Shown one piece after another: positions 8,411 to 16,551 of a stretch of 64,000 nucleotides of DNA; the first letter of the stretch is position 1, and each line of letters starts with the position of its first letter. The position numbers were made by a program, and so were the translations under genes. The notes under the pieces were generated by a model that searched no databases, was not told the origin of the DNA, and saw nothing but the letters and a program-made list of their open reading frames with translations. This DNA comes from an uncultured Olegusella sp. GTDB lineage: Bacteria > Actinomycetota > Coriobacteriia > Coriobacteriales > Atopobiaceae. The stretch is from assembly GCF_947253395.1 (NCBI RefSeq), contig NZ_CAMXYY010000001.1, forward strand, positions 18,207 through 82,206, in the 5' to 3' direction.

Positions 8411-9898
8411 CTAACGGTCTACGACGTAGTTAATGCTGATGGGAGACATGGGATACCAGCAGGCTTGAGCCTCAGGAAAGTCCATGCTGACTTGGACACT
8501 GTCTGCTTCAGTGTAGTAGCGGGTGCCAAAGACAGTCTCGCCACCATTGATAAAGATTTCAAAGACGGAAGTATCCATGATGACTCGGATGTCATGGACA
8601 GCGTCAACCTTGGTGCGGCGGATTTTGCGACCATGGCCCACAGTGTCATCAGTAAAGACGAGCTCTGCTTCACCGTTGGAAAAACGCAGTTCGAGCGCCT
8701 CGTCAAAGCGGAGCGTGCCATCGCCTGCAATATGGGAGATTACGAGGTCGGAGACTTTGGGGATAGTTGCGCTGGCGCCATCAAAGGGAACAGCTTCGCC
8801 GCGGAGAGAGTCGATTTCGGCAACAGGATTTTGTAGGATGTGCCCGTCGGCATTGAGTGTGAGTTCGCGAGGCACTGTTAGGCAGCCGCGCCAAGTGTCT
8901 GTGGGATTGTTGTAGGGGCGAACATCATTTTTGTCGTGGGGGAGACTCATCCAACCTATGAGGAGCGTGCGATTCTTTTCATCGATGAAGCTTTGGCACG
9001 CATAGTAGTCAAAACCGTGGTCCCATTCGACAAAAGTAGTTTGATCAATACCGGGGTGTGGTGCCTGTGCATGCATGAGCTCGTGGTCTTGGTGCAACAG
9101 ATCCAGGAGCGATCCATCAATAGGAAAGTAGCCATTGCCGTGCACATTTTGAAGCATGTAGGGCAGGCCAAGCTCGTCTGTGCCTTGTGGGCATGTGGCA
9201 AGAAACTCGTGAACCGTGCCTTGTGTGTCGGCCAGAGTAATGCGGTCGGGACACTCCCACATATAGCCAAATGGTTCACTGTCGGTATTGGTAACAGAGC
9301 CTTCGAGTTCCCAATGTGCACCATCATCGGAGCGATAGCACAACACAGCACCGCGGCTATCATTGCGCGTGCGCGCGCCAAGGAGCATATGAAGGGAGTT
9401 ATTCTGCTTCCAAACTTTGGGATCGCGAACGTGGTTTGAGCAATAGACAGGGTAGCCGGAGTTGTCGAGGATGACTTCCTTGGGACCCATGTGGATGCCG
9501 TTGTAACTACGCATGCGCGTTTGGTTGGCAAGGCGACCCGCGAGTGTGCCATCGCCTTCGGGTAGGCGGACGTTGCCAGTGTAGTAGTACCAGACTTCAC
9601 CGCCGTCGTGCTCGGCACCATCTGCGGGCGTGGCGATATATGCACCACCAGAATAGGATCCGTCTTTGTCAGAAGGGCAATCGGGCATGACTTGGCAGCC
9701 GAGAAAGACCCAGTTTATGAGGTCGCGGCTGACGTAGTGTCCCCAGCCATGAGGGCTATCGAAGTTACCAGGATACTCAGGGGCGTTCTGGCAGCAGATA
9801 TGGTAGGTCCCGCGGAATTGGCAGAGACCATTAGGGTCGCTGATTGAGCCTTTATAGGGGGCAAGGTGGAGTTTTGGACGCCAAGATTCGTCACTCAT
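8411..9898 (-). CDS. Glycoside hydrolase family 32 beta-fructosidase (paralogue C)
   Basis: 495-residue GH32 enzyme and a paralogue of the 682-2205 gene, sharing GYPVYCSNHVRDPKVW, DSRGAVLCYRSDDG and FGYMWECPD. The nucleophile block reads GSISDPNG: the catalytic Asp is kept but Asn is replaced by Ser. The start is placed at the ATG at 9898, preceded by GGAAAGGA at seven bases. A longer frame from a TTG at 9925 lacks a ribosome binding site. No signal peptide is present. It is the first gene of the minus-strand operon GH32-GH32-sucrose phosphorylase. The altered residue may adjust the substrate, for example short inulin-type oligosaccharides, but this cannot be decided from sequence. Confidence 0.92.
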   Translation of the reverse strand: MSDESWRPKLHLAPYKGSISDPNGLCQFRGTYHICCQNAPEYPGNFDSPHGWGHYVSRDLINWVFLGCQVMPDCPSDKDGSYSGGAYIATPADGAEHDGGEVWYYYTGNVRLPEGDGTLAGRLANQTRMRSYNGIHMGPKEVILDNSGYPVYCSNHVRDPKVWKQNNSLHMLLGARTRNDSRGAVLCYRSDDGAHWELEGSVTNTDSEPFGYMWECPDRITLADTQGTVHEFLATCPQGTDELGLPYMLQNVHGNGYFPIDGSLLDLLHQDHELMHAQAPHPGIDQTTFVEWDHGFDYYACQSFIDEKNRTLLIGWMSLPHDKNDVRPYNNPTDTWRGCLTVPRELTLNADGHILQNPVAEIDSLRGEAVPFDGASATIPKVSDLVISHIAGDGTLRFDEALELRFSNGEAELVFTDDTVGHGRKIRRTKVDAVHDIRVIMDTSVFEIFINGGETVFGTRYYTEADSVQVSMDFPEAQACWYPMSPISINYVVDR

Positions 9899-10275
9899 GC
9901 GGGGGTCCTTTCCATATGTCGCCAAGCTTTATAAGTATTAGCGACTTATCGATATACTTGCACACAATCCTATCTGAGAACGATTCCATATTAAGGCAAA
10001 TGACGGTGAATGGTATCTAGATTGTGCGAGTGGTTAGAAGTTCGCGCTAAGTAATTAAAGTGATGAGCATAAAGCACGTAAATAGTGCAAAGCGCACAGG
10101 TAGCACAAATCACATATGTGGTACGAAGCGCAGGGAGTTTAGGTATGGAAGGCTTGACTGTGTAAAGTCTAGATGTGCGAGGGTGAAATGCGTGCTTTAG
10201 AAGTGTGTGGTGTGGTCATATGCAGATGAGATACATGTGACAAAGAGGATATAGCTTTAATCACAATAAACGAGT

Positions 10276-10367
10276 AAAAACATCCACACTATTACAATTC
10301 ATTTTTATAAAACCGCAGATGAATATATAAATATGTAAAAAACCATTAGAATAGTGTGTATGTTTTT
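10276..10367. repeat. 92-bp inverted-repeat unit (MITE-like or structured RNA)
   Basis: 10276-10293 and 10350-10367 are 18-bp inverted repeats with one mismatch, opening AAAAACATCCACACTATT, with an AT-rich 56-bp middle. The plus-strand 3' arm ends in five Ts, so it could also act as a terminator-like hairpin. No open reading frame is inside. Confidence 0.5.
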
Positions 10368-10642
10368 GGGGCTAAAAAATGAAAACAGCTTTTATCAGGA
10401 CCCCAGAAAGCGCAGCTCAGCCATGCAATATTTTGTCTCGCTTGTATCCTGCTGAGTATGAGCATATGCAAAAGCGCAGTTCAAAAGGGGTGTTTTTGAG
10501 TCAAATTTCTCTACTGTGGCGTTAGGGCACTTTTCGAGCTTTTTGTGTGGGGGTTCTAAATATCACACAAGTATTTTTAGGCACCTAAAACGGCCTCTGA
10601 GCGCCTCTGTTTTTTCAGTCTCGCGATTGGGGGTGTTGCAAG

Positions 10643-10717
10643 TGTGGAAGGCTGGACCTGTTGCAGGTTTGGAAGGTTGGACCTGTTGCAGGTTTGGAAG
10701 GTTGGACCCGCTGCAGG
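10643..10717 (+). repeat. Three tandem copies of a 25-bp unit
   Basis: Copies at 10643-10667, 10668-10692 and 10693-10717 differ by two to three bases. The unit core is GGAAGGTTGGACCTG followed by TTGCAGG, and each contains a small CCTG/CAGG dyad. It lies at the 3' side of the yfcE gene. Confidence 0.8.
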
Positions 10718-10729
10718 CCTGGCATTTAA

Positions 10730-11287
10730 CTAGTCGTTCAAAATACGGTGTTCAAAGCGTCCGTCCGTGTAGAGGCCATAGCTGTGGCTTCCGTCTTTGG
10801 GGATACCAATGCTGCCGGGATTAAACAGCCATAAATCGGGATGTTTTGCGCTGGCTTCGTTCGCTTTGATGTGGGTGTGTCCATAGACGAGACTGGTATG
10901 CGCAGGCAGAGGTGGGAGGCGATCGATAGAGTTATCTCGTCCAGCGCCCCAAATATGGCCGTGGGTGAGGAACAGTTCATGTAGGCTGCCTTTGGATGTG
11001 CTGTCCAAAATGACAGCGCTTTCAGCGAGACAGGGGAAATTAAGCACCATCTGGTCGACTTCGGCCTCGCAATTACCGCGAACCGCCACAATCTGCGCTG
11101 CAAGGGAGTTAAGCATCGCGATAACCTCGCGCGGAGCATAATCGGCAGGCACATTATTGCGTGGTCCATGATAGAGCAGGTCACCCAACAGCACTATACG
11201 GTCAGGCTGCTCTTGTTCAATGGCGGACATCAACCTCTTGCACCAAGCCGCCGCCCCGTGAATATCAGACGCAATGAGAAGCTTCAT
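10730..11287 (-). CDS. yfcE: YfcE/MJ0936-type metallophosphodiesterase
   Basis: 185-residue calcineurin-like phosphodiesterase. Metal-binding motifs: ASDIHG at residues 6-11, LLGDLLYHGPRN near 33-44, RGNCEAEVDQ near 70 (GNCD/E type), THGHIWG near 109 and GHTHIK near 136. The length and motif spacing match the YfcE family of cytoplasmic phosphodiesterases of uncertain natural substrate. The start is ATG. It stands alone on the minus strand, divergent from dnaK, with a tandem repeat just past its stop. Confidence 0.9.
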   Translation of the reverse strand: MKLLIASDIHGAAAWCKRLMSAIEQEQPDRIVLLGDLLYHGPRNNVPADYAPREVIAMLNSLAAQIVAVRGNCEAEVDQMVLNFPCLAESAVILDSTSKGSLHELFLTHGHIWGAGRDNSIDRLPPLPAHTSLVYGHTHIKANEASAKHPDLWLFNPGSIGIPKDGSHSYGLYTDGRFEHRILND

Positions 11288-11484
11288 CGTGGGTATCCCA
11301 TCTCTTTTTAGTAGTCCTACTCAGTATGCACCAATCAGCTGTATCTCTCAGCCAGTCTTTAGAACCGAGTACGGTCTCTTGATACAGATCATTACCCCGA
11401 CTCCGCGCCTTCTTTGTGTAAGACGTTGTTTGATTATGAGGAGTCGTGAATATGATTGTCTTTGAGTAATCAACACTATATTTT

Positions 11485-11505
11485 CTTGAGCAAATGGGGC
11501 TTAAG
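11485..11505. promoter_or_regulatory. HAIR-like HspR operator upstream of dnaK
   Basis: CTTGAGC, seven bases, then GCTTAAG. The arms pair in six of seven positions and the 7-7-7 layout equals the known HspR site CTTGAGT-N7-ACTCAAG. An hspR gene is in the operon downstream, so autoregulation is expected. Confidence 0.55.
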
Positions 11506-11530
11506 AATCCTTAAATTGATGAATACAAAA

Positions 11531-11555
11531 AATCTAATGTGAAGAGACTTAGATT
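11531..11555. promoter_or_regulatory. Heat-shock 25-bp dyad, dnaK copy
   Basis: AATCTAA, 11 bases ending AAGAGAC, then TTAGATT. The same 25-bp pattern occurs before clpB and hsp20, in each case 123-131 bp before the start codon; here the distance is 123 bp. Confidence 0.7.
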
Positions 11556-11678
11556 ATGTATAAAATTATATATCGTGGGAACAATTGCCTTGTATGGATA
11601 AGGCGTCGGCGACTCGGCGACACCAAAATGCATTAAAACTCTCGGCCTTTGGGCGGGGGGAGAAGGAAAGGAAGCATT

Positions 11679-13586
11679 ATGAGCAAAATTCTTGGCATCG
11701 ACCTTGGTACCACTAACTCAGCAATGGCAGTGTTTGAGGGTGGCGAGCCTTCTATTATCGTGAACGCCGAGGGCGATCGCACCACTCCGTCCGTCGTGGG
11801 TTTCCGTGCCGACGGAGATCGCATTGTCGGTAAGGCTGCAAAAAACCAAGCAGTTACCAACCCTACCAACACGGTCTTTTCCATTAAACGTTTCATGGGT
11901 CGTCGCTATGACGAGGTTGGCTCCGAGCTCAAGACCGTTCCTTACAAGGTTAAGGCTGGCGCTGGTCAGCGTGCCGTTGTAGAGATTAATGGTGAGGATT
12001 TCACCCCTGAGCAGATTTCCGCTATGGTTCTCGGCAAGATGAAGGCTGACGCTGAGAAATCTCTCGGCGAGACCATCACCGATGCAGTCATTACCGTCCC
12101 CGCTTACTTCAATGACGCTCAGCGTCAGGCGACTAAGGACGCGGGTAAGATCGCTGGCCTTAACGTGCAGCGCATTGTCAACGAGCCTACAGCCGCAGCT
12201 CTCGCCTATGGTTTTGACAAGAAGAACATTGATCAGAAGATTTTGGTCTTTGACTTGGGTGGCGGTACTTTTGACGTCTCCCTGCTTGACCTTGCCGACG
12301 GCGTTGTCGAGGTTCTTGCAACCAACGGTGACAACCACCTCGGTGGCGACGACTGGGACCAGCGTGTGATTGACTGGATGGCTGACAAGTTCCAGCAGGA
12401 TAATGGTATCGATCTCCGCAATGACCCCATGGCTCTTCAGCGCCTCAAGGACGCGGCTGAGAATGCAAAGAAGGAGCTTTCTTCTGCTCAGCAGGCCGAG
12501 ATCAATCTTCCCTTTATTACTGCTGATGCTACTGGCCCCAAGCACCTCAACTACTCCCTGACCCGTGCAGAGTTTGAAAAGATTACCCGTGACCTGCTTG
12601 ACCGCTGCAAAGCTCCCGTTACCAAGGCTCTTCAGGATGCTGGATTGCAGATTTCCCAGGTCAATGAGGTTATTCTCGTTGGCGGCTCCACTCGTATGCC
12701 CGCTGTTCAGGAACTTGTCCGTCAGATGACGGGCAAGCAGCCCAACATGTCGGTTAACCCTGACGAGGTTGTGGCCGACGGCGCTGCGGTCCAGGGCGGC
12801 GTGCTTTCTGGTGCTTCTGGCGCTTCCGATATCTTGCTGCTTGACGTTACCCCACTTTCTCTAGGCGTTGAGACCATGGGTGGCATCATGACCAAGATGA
12901 TTGACCGCAACACCACCATTCCTACCAGCAAAACCGAGGTCTACTCCACCGCAGCAGATAATCAACCTTCCGTTGAGATTAACGTGTTGCAGGGCGAGCG
13001 CGAGATGGCCCGCGACAACAAGAGCTTGGGCAAGTTCCAGCTTACGGGCATCCCCATGGCGCGCCGTGGTGTGCCTCAGATTGAGGTTACCTTTGACATC
13101 GATGCCAACGGCATTGTAAAGGTCACCGCAAAGGACCGCGGCACGGGCAAGCAGCAGCAAATCACCATTTCTGGTTCTACGGCACTGTCTGACGAGGAAG
13201 TTGACCGCATGGTTAAGGACGCAGAGTCCCACGCCGAGGAAGACAAGGCCAAGAAGGACGAGATTGAGGTACGCAACCAGGCCGATTCCCTTGCCTACTC
13301 TACCGAGCAGACCTTAAAAGAGCTTGGCGACAAGGTGCCTGCTGATACCAAGCAGAAAGCCGAAGATGGCATTGCTGCTGTTCGCAAGGCTTTAGACGGT
13401 ACTGACACTGAGGCGATTAAGTCCGCAAGCGAGCAGCTCCAGACAGCAGCTCAGGATTTGGCTCAGGTGGTGTACTCCGCAACTGACGCTCAGACGGCGC
13501 AAGGTGCACCTACTGATGGTGGCAGCGCTGACGATGTAGTTGATGCTGACTATGAGGTTGTCGACGACGACAACAAGCAGAACTAG
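11679..13586 (+). CDS. dnaK: Chaperone DnaK (Hsp70)
   Basis: 635-residue Hsp70. The nucleotide-binding domain starts with GIDLGTTNS, with [17 protein letters not shown] near residue 140, [11 protein letters not shown] near 190 and [11 protein letters not shown] near 335. The substrate-binding domain begins after the [12 protein letters not shown] linker and a lid with an acidic tail follows. It refolds proteins with GrpE and DnaJ. The start is the ATG at 11679 after AGGAAAGGAAG; an earlier in-frame start at 11649 has no support. It is the first gene of dnaK-grpE-dnaJ-hspR-HAD. Upstream sites (a HAIR-like element and a shared dyad) suggest repression by HspR and/or another factor. Codon use is that of a highly expressed gene. 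Confidence 0.98.
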   Translation: MSKILGIDLGTTNSAMAVFEGGEPSIIVNAEGDRTTPSVVGFRADGDRIVGKAAKNQAVTNPTNTVFSIKRFMGRRYDEVGSELKTVPYKVKAGAGQRAVVEINGEDFTPEQISAMVLGKMKADAEKSLGETITDAVITVPAYFNDAQRQATKDAGKIAGLNVQRIVNEPTAAALAYGFDKKNIDQKILVFDLGGGTFDVSLLDLADGVVEVLATNGDNHLGGDDWDQRVIDWMADKFQQDNGIDLRNDPMALQRLKDAAENAKKELSSAQQAEINLPFITADATGPKHLNYSLTRAEFEKITRDLLDRCKAPVTKALQDAGLQISQVNEVILVGGSTRMPAVQELVRQMTGKQPNMSVNPDEVVADGAAVQGGVLSGASGASDILLLDVTPLSLGVETMGGIMTKMIDRNTTIPTSKTEVYSTAADNQPSVEINVLQGEREMARDNKSLGKFQLTGIPMARRGVPQIEVTFDIDANGIVKVTAKDRGTGKQQQITISGSTALSDEEVDRMVKDAESHAEEDKAKKDEIEVRNQADSLAYSTEQTLKELGDKVPADTKQKAEDGIAAVRKALDGTDTEAIKSASEQLQTAAQDLAQVVYSATDAQTAQGAPTDGGSADDVVDADYEVVDDDNKQN

Positions 13587-13598
13587 TAGGTGGCCGAC

Positions 13599-14438
13599 AT
13601 GTCCGAGAAGGAAGAGAAGAGGGTAGAGGAAGTAGTCGATGAGACTACTTCTGCCCCCGCCCCCAACGGGCAGGACCCAAAGGAGAACGGCGTGAAAGTT
13701 TCAGTCGAGGTCGACGACGACCAGACAGGCGCCGAGGCCAAGCTGGACGAAGAGGCCCTTGTTGAAGCAGCCAAGCGCGCAGGCACTCAGGCGGCAGAAG
13801 AAGAAATTGCTGCCAAGGAGGCTGAGCGTGCCAAAGCTGCTGAGGCAGCCCAGAGTGAGTTGCAGGACAAGTTGGATGGTGCCCAAGCCGAAATTGACGC
13901 TGCAAAAAAAGAAGCAGCTGATGCCACCGACCGCTTGCTGCGACTCCAGGCAGACTGGGATAATTTCCGTCGTCGCACCGCTCAGGAACGACTCAACGAG
14001 CGGGATCGTGCGGCTGAAAAGTTGGTAGTTTCCCTGCTGCCTGTGCTAGACGATATGGAGCGTGCTATTGAGCACGCTGCTAAGGCTGCGCAGGAGGACG
14101 CCGAGGACAACCAGTTTGATCAGTTTGTTGCGGGCGTGCAGGCTGTCCACGACAAGATGGTATCCATCTTGGGCAAGGCAGGTGTTGAGGTCATTAATCC
14201 TCTGGGTGATGCTTTTAATCCGCTAGAACATCAGGCGGTGGGTCGCGTGGAGGATACAGAGACCTACGATGAGTCAGTTGCAGCAGTATATCTGCGTGGC
14301 TATCGCATGGGCGGTAAGGTTATTCGTGAGGCTATGGTGCAGGTAACCTTTGGGGGCCCTCAGCGTCCTGGTCCTGCTCAGGAAGATGATGCGGCGACTG
14401 ATGTGGACGTAGACGCTGCAGAGTCTCGTGAGGCTTAG
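13599..14438 (+). CDS. grpE: Nucleotide exchange factor GrpE
   Basis: 279-residue GrpE that promotes ADP release from DnaK. The N-terminal 110 residues are acidic/alanine-rich, then a long coiled coil. The GrpE core runs from LLRLQADWDNFRRRT, and the C-terminal beta wing contains INPLGDAFNPLEHQAVGRVE and YLRGYRMGGKVIREAMVQV. The ATG at 13599 is preferred over a GTG at 13590, because AGGTGG lies just before the ATG. It starts 12 bp after dnaK. The extended disordered acidic head makes it longer than the usual 180-220 residues. Confidence 0.96.
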   Translation: MSEKEEKRVEEVVDETTSAPAPNGQDPKENGVKVSVEVDDDQTGAEAKLDEEALVEAAKRAGTQAAEEEIAAKEAERAKAAEAAQSELQDKLDGAQAEIDAAKKEAADATDRLLRLQADWDNFRRRTAQERLNERDRAAEKLVVSLLPVLDDMERAIEHAAKAAQEDAEDNQFDQFVAGVQAVHDKMVSILGKAGVEVINPLGDAFNPLEHQAVGRVEDTETYDESVAAVYLRGYRMGGKVIREAMVQVTFGGPQRPGPAQEDDAATDVDVDAAESREA

Positions 14439-14449
14439 ATCTGATTTAG

Positions 14450-14475
14450 TCGGACACCTGCTTGCGGGTGTCCGA
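14450..14475 (+). terminator. Hairpin between grpE and dnaJ (attenuator or weak terminator)
   Basis: TCGGACACC (14450-14458) pairs perfectly with GGTGTCCGA (14467-14475). Only a short TATTT follows, so it is more likely to lower dnaJ expression or stabilise the 3' end of the dnaK-grpE message than to stop transcription fully. Confidence 0.55.
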
Positions 14476-14543
14476 TATTTGGCATCGCTGAGATGTCTCG
14501 TGCATGAGTACGTGCGATGTAATGAAAGGAGGCGGCTTCCGCC

Positions 14544-15497
14544 ATGGCAGATAAGAATTATTACGACGTTTTGGGCGTGAGCAAAAATGCCTCCGATGCA
14601 GAAATCAAGAAAGCATTTCGTAAGCTCGCAGCCAAATACCACCCTGATCGCGGAGGCGATGAGGCTAAGTATAAAGAAGTCAGCGAGGCATACACCACCC
14701 TCTCCAATCCTCAAAAGCGTAAGGAATACGATCAGCTTTTGGCCTTTGGTGGTATTCCAGGAGCTGGCTTTGGCGGTGCGGGCGGTGCAGGCGCCTACAG
14801 CTATGGCGGCGGCATGAACTGGGAAGATATTCTCGGTAGCATGCGTGGTGGTGAAGGTGCCTTTGGCGGTTTTGACTTTAGTTCAATCTTTAACGGACAG
14901 GGTGCAGGCCGTGCGCAAACTCGCCCATCCAAAGGTAGTGACCTTACACTAGACGTAAGTGTGACTGCAGAAGAAGCCTTTGTGGGCGCTCAGCGTAAAG
15001 TGAGCTATACCATACCTTCAACGGGAGAGCGACAAAGTCTTACAGTTAAAGTGCCTGCCGGTGCCGTTGATGGCGGCAAATTGCGCTATCGCGGTCGTGG
15101 CGAATTTGGCGCCAATGGTGGCGCTCGTGGCGACCTTGTAGTGACAACGCGCGTGGCCGAACATCCGCTTTGGAAGCGTGATGGTGCCGACGTGCGCATG
15201 GAGCTGTCGATTTCTATCTTTGAAGCAGCGCTTGGCGCACAGGTAGAAGTCCCCACTCCAGCAGGCGAGACCGTGCGTCTTAAGGTTCCTGCAGGAACAC
15301 AGGATGGTAAAACTTTCCGCTTCCGTGGTATGGGTGCACCCGATGTCAGAAGCAAAAATAACAAGGGCGCTCTCTATGTGACCGTGCGTATCAAGGTGCC
15401 GACCAGTTTGTCTGCTGATGAGCGCAAAGTGCTTTCGAATTTGCGCGATGCTGACCACCGTGAATATCGAAAGGATGTTGAGCGCTATGTCTCGTAG
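14544..15497 (+). CDS. DnaJ-type co-chaperone without zinc finger (CbpA-like)
   Basis: 317-residue Hsp40. A J domain occupies residues 4-66 with the HPD tripeptide ([16 protein letters not shown]). A Gly/Phe-rich region follows to about residue 115. Two beta-sandwich substrate-binding domains come next, with the dimer tail at the end. The cysteine-rich CxxCxGxG zinc region of classical DnaJ is absent, and no cysteine was noticed in the protein, so it is a type II J protein similar to CbpA/DnaJ2. It stimulates DnaK ATPase. AAAGGAGG precedes the ATG. It overlaps hspR by 11 bp, implying translational coupling. It occupies the operon place where actinobacteria usually have zinc-finger DnaJ1. Confidence 0.93.
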   Translation: MADKNYYDVLGVSKNASDAEIKKAFRKLAAKYHPDRGGDEAKYKEVSEAYTTLSNPQKRKEYDQLLAFGGIPGAGFGGAGGAGAYSYGGGMNWEDILGSMRGGEGAFGGFDFSSIFNGQGAGRAQTRPSKGSDLTLDVSVTAEEAFVGAQRKVSYTIPSTGERQSLTVKVPAGAVDGGKLRYRGRGEFGANGGARGDLVVTTRVAEHPLWKRDGADVRMELSISIFEAALGAQVEVPTPAGETVRLKVPAGTQDGKTFRFRGMGAPDVRSKNNKGALYVTVRIKVPTSLSADERKVLSNLRDADHREYRKDVERYVS

Positions 15498-15909
15498 TGA
15501 CGGCAAAAACAAGCCCCTCTACATGATTAGCGTTGCTGCTGAATTGACGGGCATGCATCCCCAGACCCTACGTGTGTACGAACAAAAGGGCTTGGTGAAC
15601 CCCGGTCGCTCACGCGGCAACACACGTCTGTATTCTCAGCATGATATTGAGCGTCTCAACCTTATTAGCAAGCTGACTGATGAGGGCATCAATCTGGCTG
15701 GTGTGGTGCGCATCCTCGACATGCGTGAGCGCGCAGAAGCACTCGTGAATGAAAACGATGAGATGCGTGCACGTATCCGTGAGCTTGAGGACGAAGTGCA
15801 TGAATTTCGCATGCAAGAGCGCATTGTGGCACTTGCTCGCTATGATGGAGGTAGTCCCGAACAGGTTATGCGTGGCTTGTTAGATGATGGGGAGCGAAAG
15901 GACTGGTAG
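15487..15909 (+). CDS. hspR: Heat-shock repressor HspR (MerR family)
   Basis: 140-residue MerR-type regulator. The winged helix is at residues 12-80, with [19 protein letters not shown] as the recognition part and [13 protein letters not shown] as the wing. The C-terminal helix ([20 protein letters not shown]) is a dimerising coiled coil. Known HspR proteins bind HAIR sites and repress dnaK, clpB and related genes, with DnaK as co-repressor. The start is the ATG at 15487 overlapping the end of dnaJ; longer frames upstream lie inside dnaJ. The next gene begins at its stop codon (GTG at 15909). A HAIR-like site and a shared 25-bp dyad upstream of dnaK are candidate targets. Confidence 0.93.
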   Translation: MSRSDGKNKPLYMISVAAELTGMHPQTLRVYEQKGLVNPGRSRGNTRLYSQHDIERLNLISKLTDEGINLAGVVRILDMRERAEALVNENDEMRARIRELEDEVHEFRMQERIVALARYDGGSPEQVMRGLLDDGERKDW

Positions 15910-16523
15910 TGAGCATCACAAACTTTGTCTTTGATATGGGCGGTGTGCTTATGGATTTTAATCCTGATTTGTACTCCCAGCTCTATGTAGACAACGATCA
16001 GGATGCCCTACTTATTCGTAATGCCCTATTTTTACATCCGAGCTGGGCTTTGCTTGATTCAGGCACTATTAGTGATGCCACGATGGAAATGATTGCTCAG
16101 CGTCAGTTGCCCGAGCGGCTGTGGGAGCCCCTACATCAAACTTGCTTGCACTGGCATGAACATCATACGCCCCTGCCCCTCATGAATCAGCAGGTAGAAC
16201 GCTTGCATACTGCTGGGTATGGCTGCTTTCTGCTGTCCAATGCGGGCGTTCGTTGGTGGAAGATTCGCGAGCTCATTCCCTGCATGCCCCTGATGGATGG
16301 CTTTGTCGTATCGGCGTTTGAGCGCATTATGAAGCCCGATCCACTTATCTTTACGACCTTATGCGAGCGTTATCAATTAGAGCCTGCAAGCTGTCTTTTT
16401 ATTGATGACAATGCCGACAACTGCGCAGGTGCGGAAGTTGCCGGCATGACGGGCTATGTATATAACGGCGATGTAGTCGCCTTTGAAAAGTATGTCAGCA
16501 CGACACTTGGCATCGCATACTAG
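15909..16523 (+). CDS. HAD-IA hydrolase (YihX-like), last gene of the dnaK operon
   Basis: 204-residue HAD subfamily IA protein. Motif I is NFVFDMGGVLMDF (first Asp kept; the second position is Gly-Gly as in YihX/epoxide-hydrolase-N-terminal types). Motif II is FLLSNAG, motif III a Lys in ERIMKPDPLIF, and motif IV FIDDNADNC. The family dephosphorylates sugar phosphates such as glucose-1-phosphate. The start GTG overlaps the hspR stop by one base, so it is translationally coupled to a heat-shock repressor. No role in stress is known to me. It could serve housekeeping phosphate clearance during stress; that is a guess. Confidence 0.85.
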   Translation: MSITNFVFDMGGVLMDFNPDLYSQLYVDNDQDALLIRNALFLHPSWALLDSGTISDATMEMIAQRQLPERLWEPLHQTCLHWHEHHTPLPLMNQQVERLHTAGYGCFLLSNAGVRWWKIRELIPCMPLMDGFVVSAFERIMKPDPLIFTTLCERYQLEPASCLFIDDNADNCAGAEVAGMTGYVYNGDVVAFEKYVSTTLGIAY

Positions 16524-16551
16524 TGCCTAGAGTTTTTGCTGCCAAGCAGAA

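Larger units (their letters stand above)
9899..10729. other. Long intergenic region without a convincing gene
   Basis: About 830 bp. It holds the presumed promoter of the minus-strand sucrose operon near 9900-9990, an inverted-repeat unit at 10276-10367, scattered imperfect repeats of a GCAAAGCGCA-like word around 10080-10140, and a 25-bp tandem repeat at 10643-10717. A 102-codon plus-strand frame at 10516-10824 has no ribosome binding site and overlaps the yfcE gene, so it is not called. Confidence 0.6.
11288..11678. other. yfcE-dnaK divergent regulatory region
   Basis: 391 bp with no gene. It contains a HAIR-like element (11485-11505), the 25-bp heat-shock dyad (11531-11555), an AT-rich block with TATAAA- and TATATA-like words just after it, a doubled TCGGCGAC in the leader near 11605-11620, and the strong dnaK ribosome binding site. 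Confidence 0.6.

Noticed and set aside
10516..10824. 102-codon plus-strand frame with repeated Gly-Trp-containing segment
   Set aside because: It lies on the tandem repeat, has no ribosome binding site and overlaps the well-supported yfcE gene on the other strand.
11288..11678. CIRCE element (HrcA site) upstream of dnaK
   Set aside because: No TTAGCACTC-N9-GAGTGCTAA pattern is present; the operators seen are HAIR-like and the new dyad.
11718..12545. Long minus-strand frame opposite dnaK
   Set aside because: A shadow of the biased codon use of dnaK, with no ribosome binding site or family motif. Similar frames opposite clpB (18304-18927) and ftsH (27075-27731) were dropped for the same reason.
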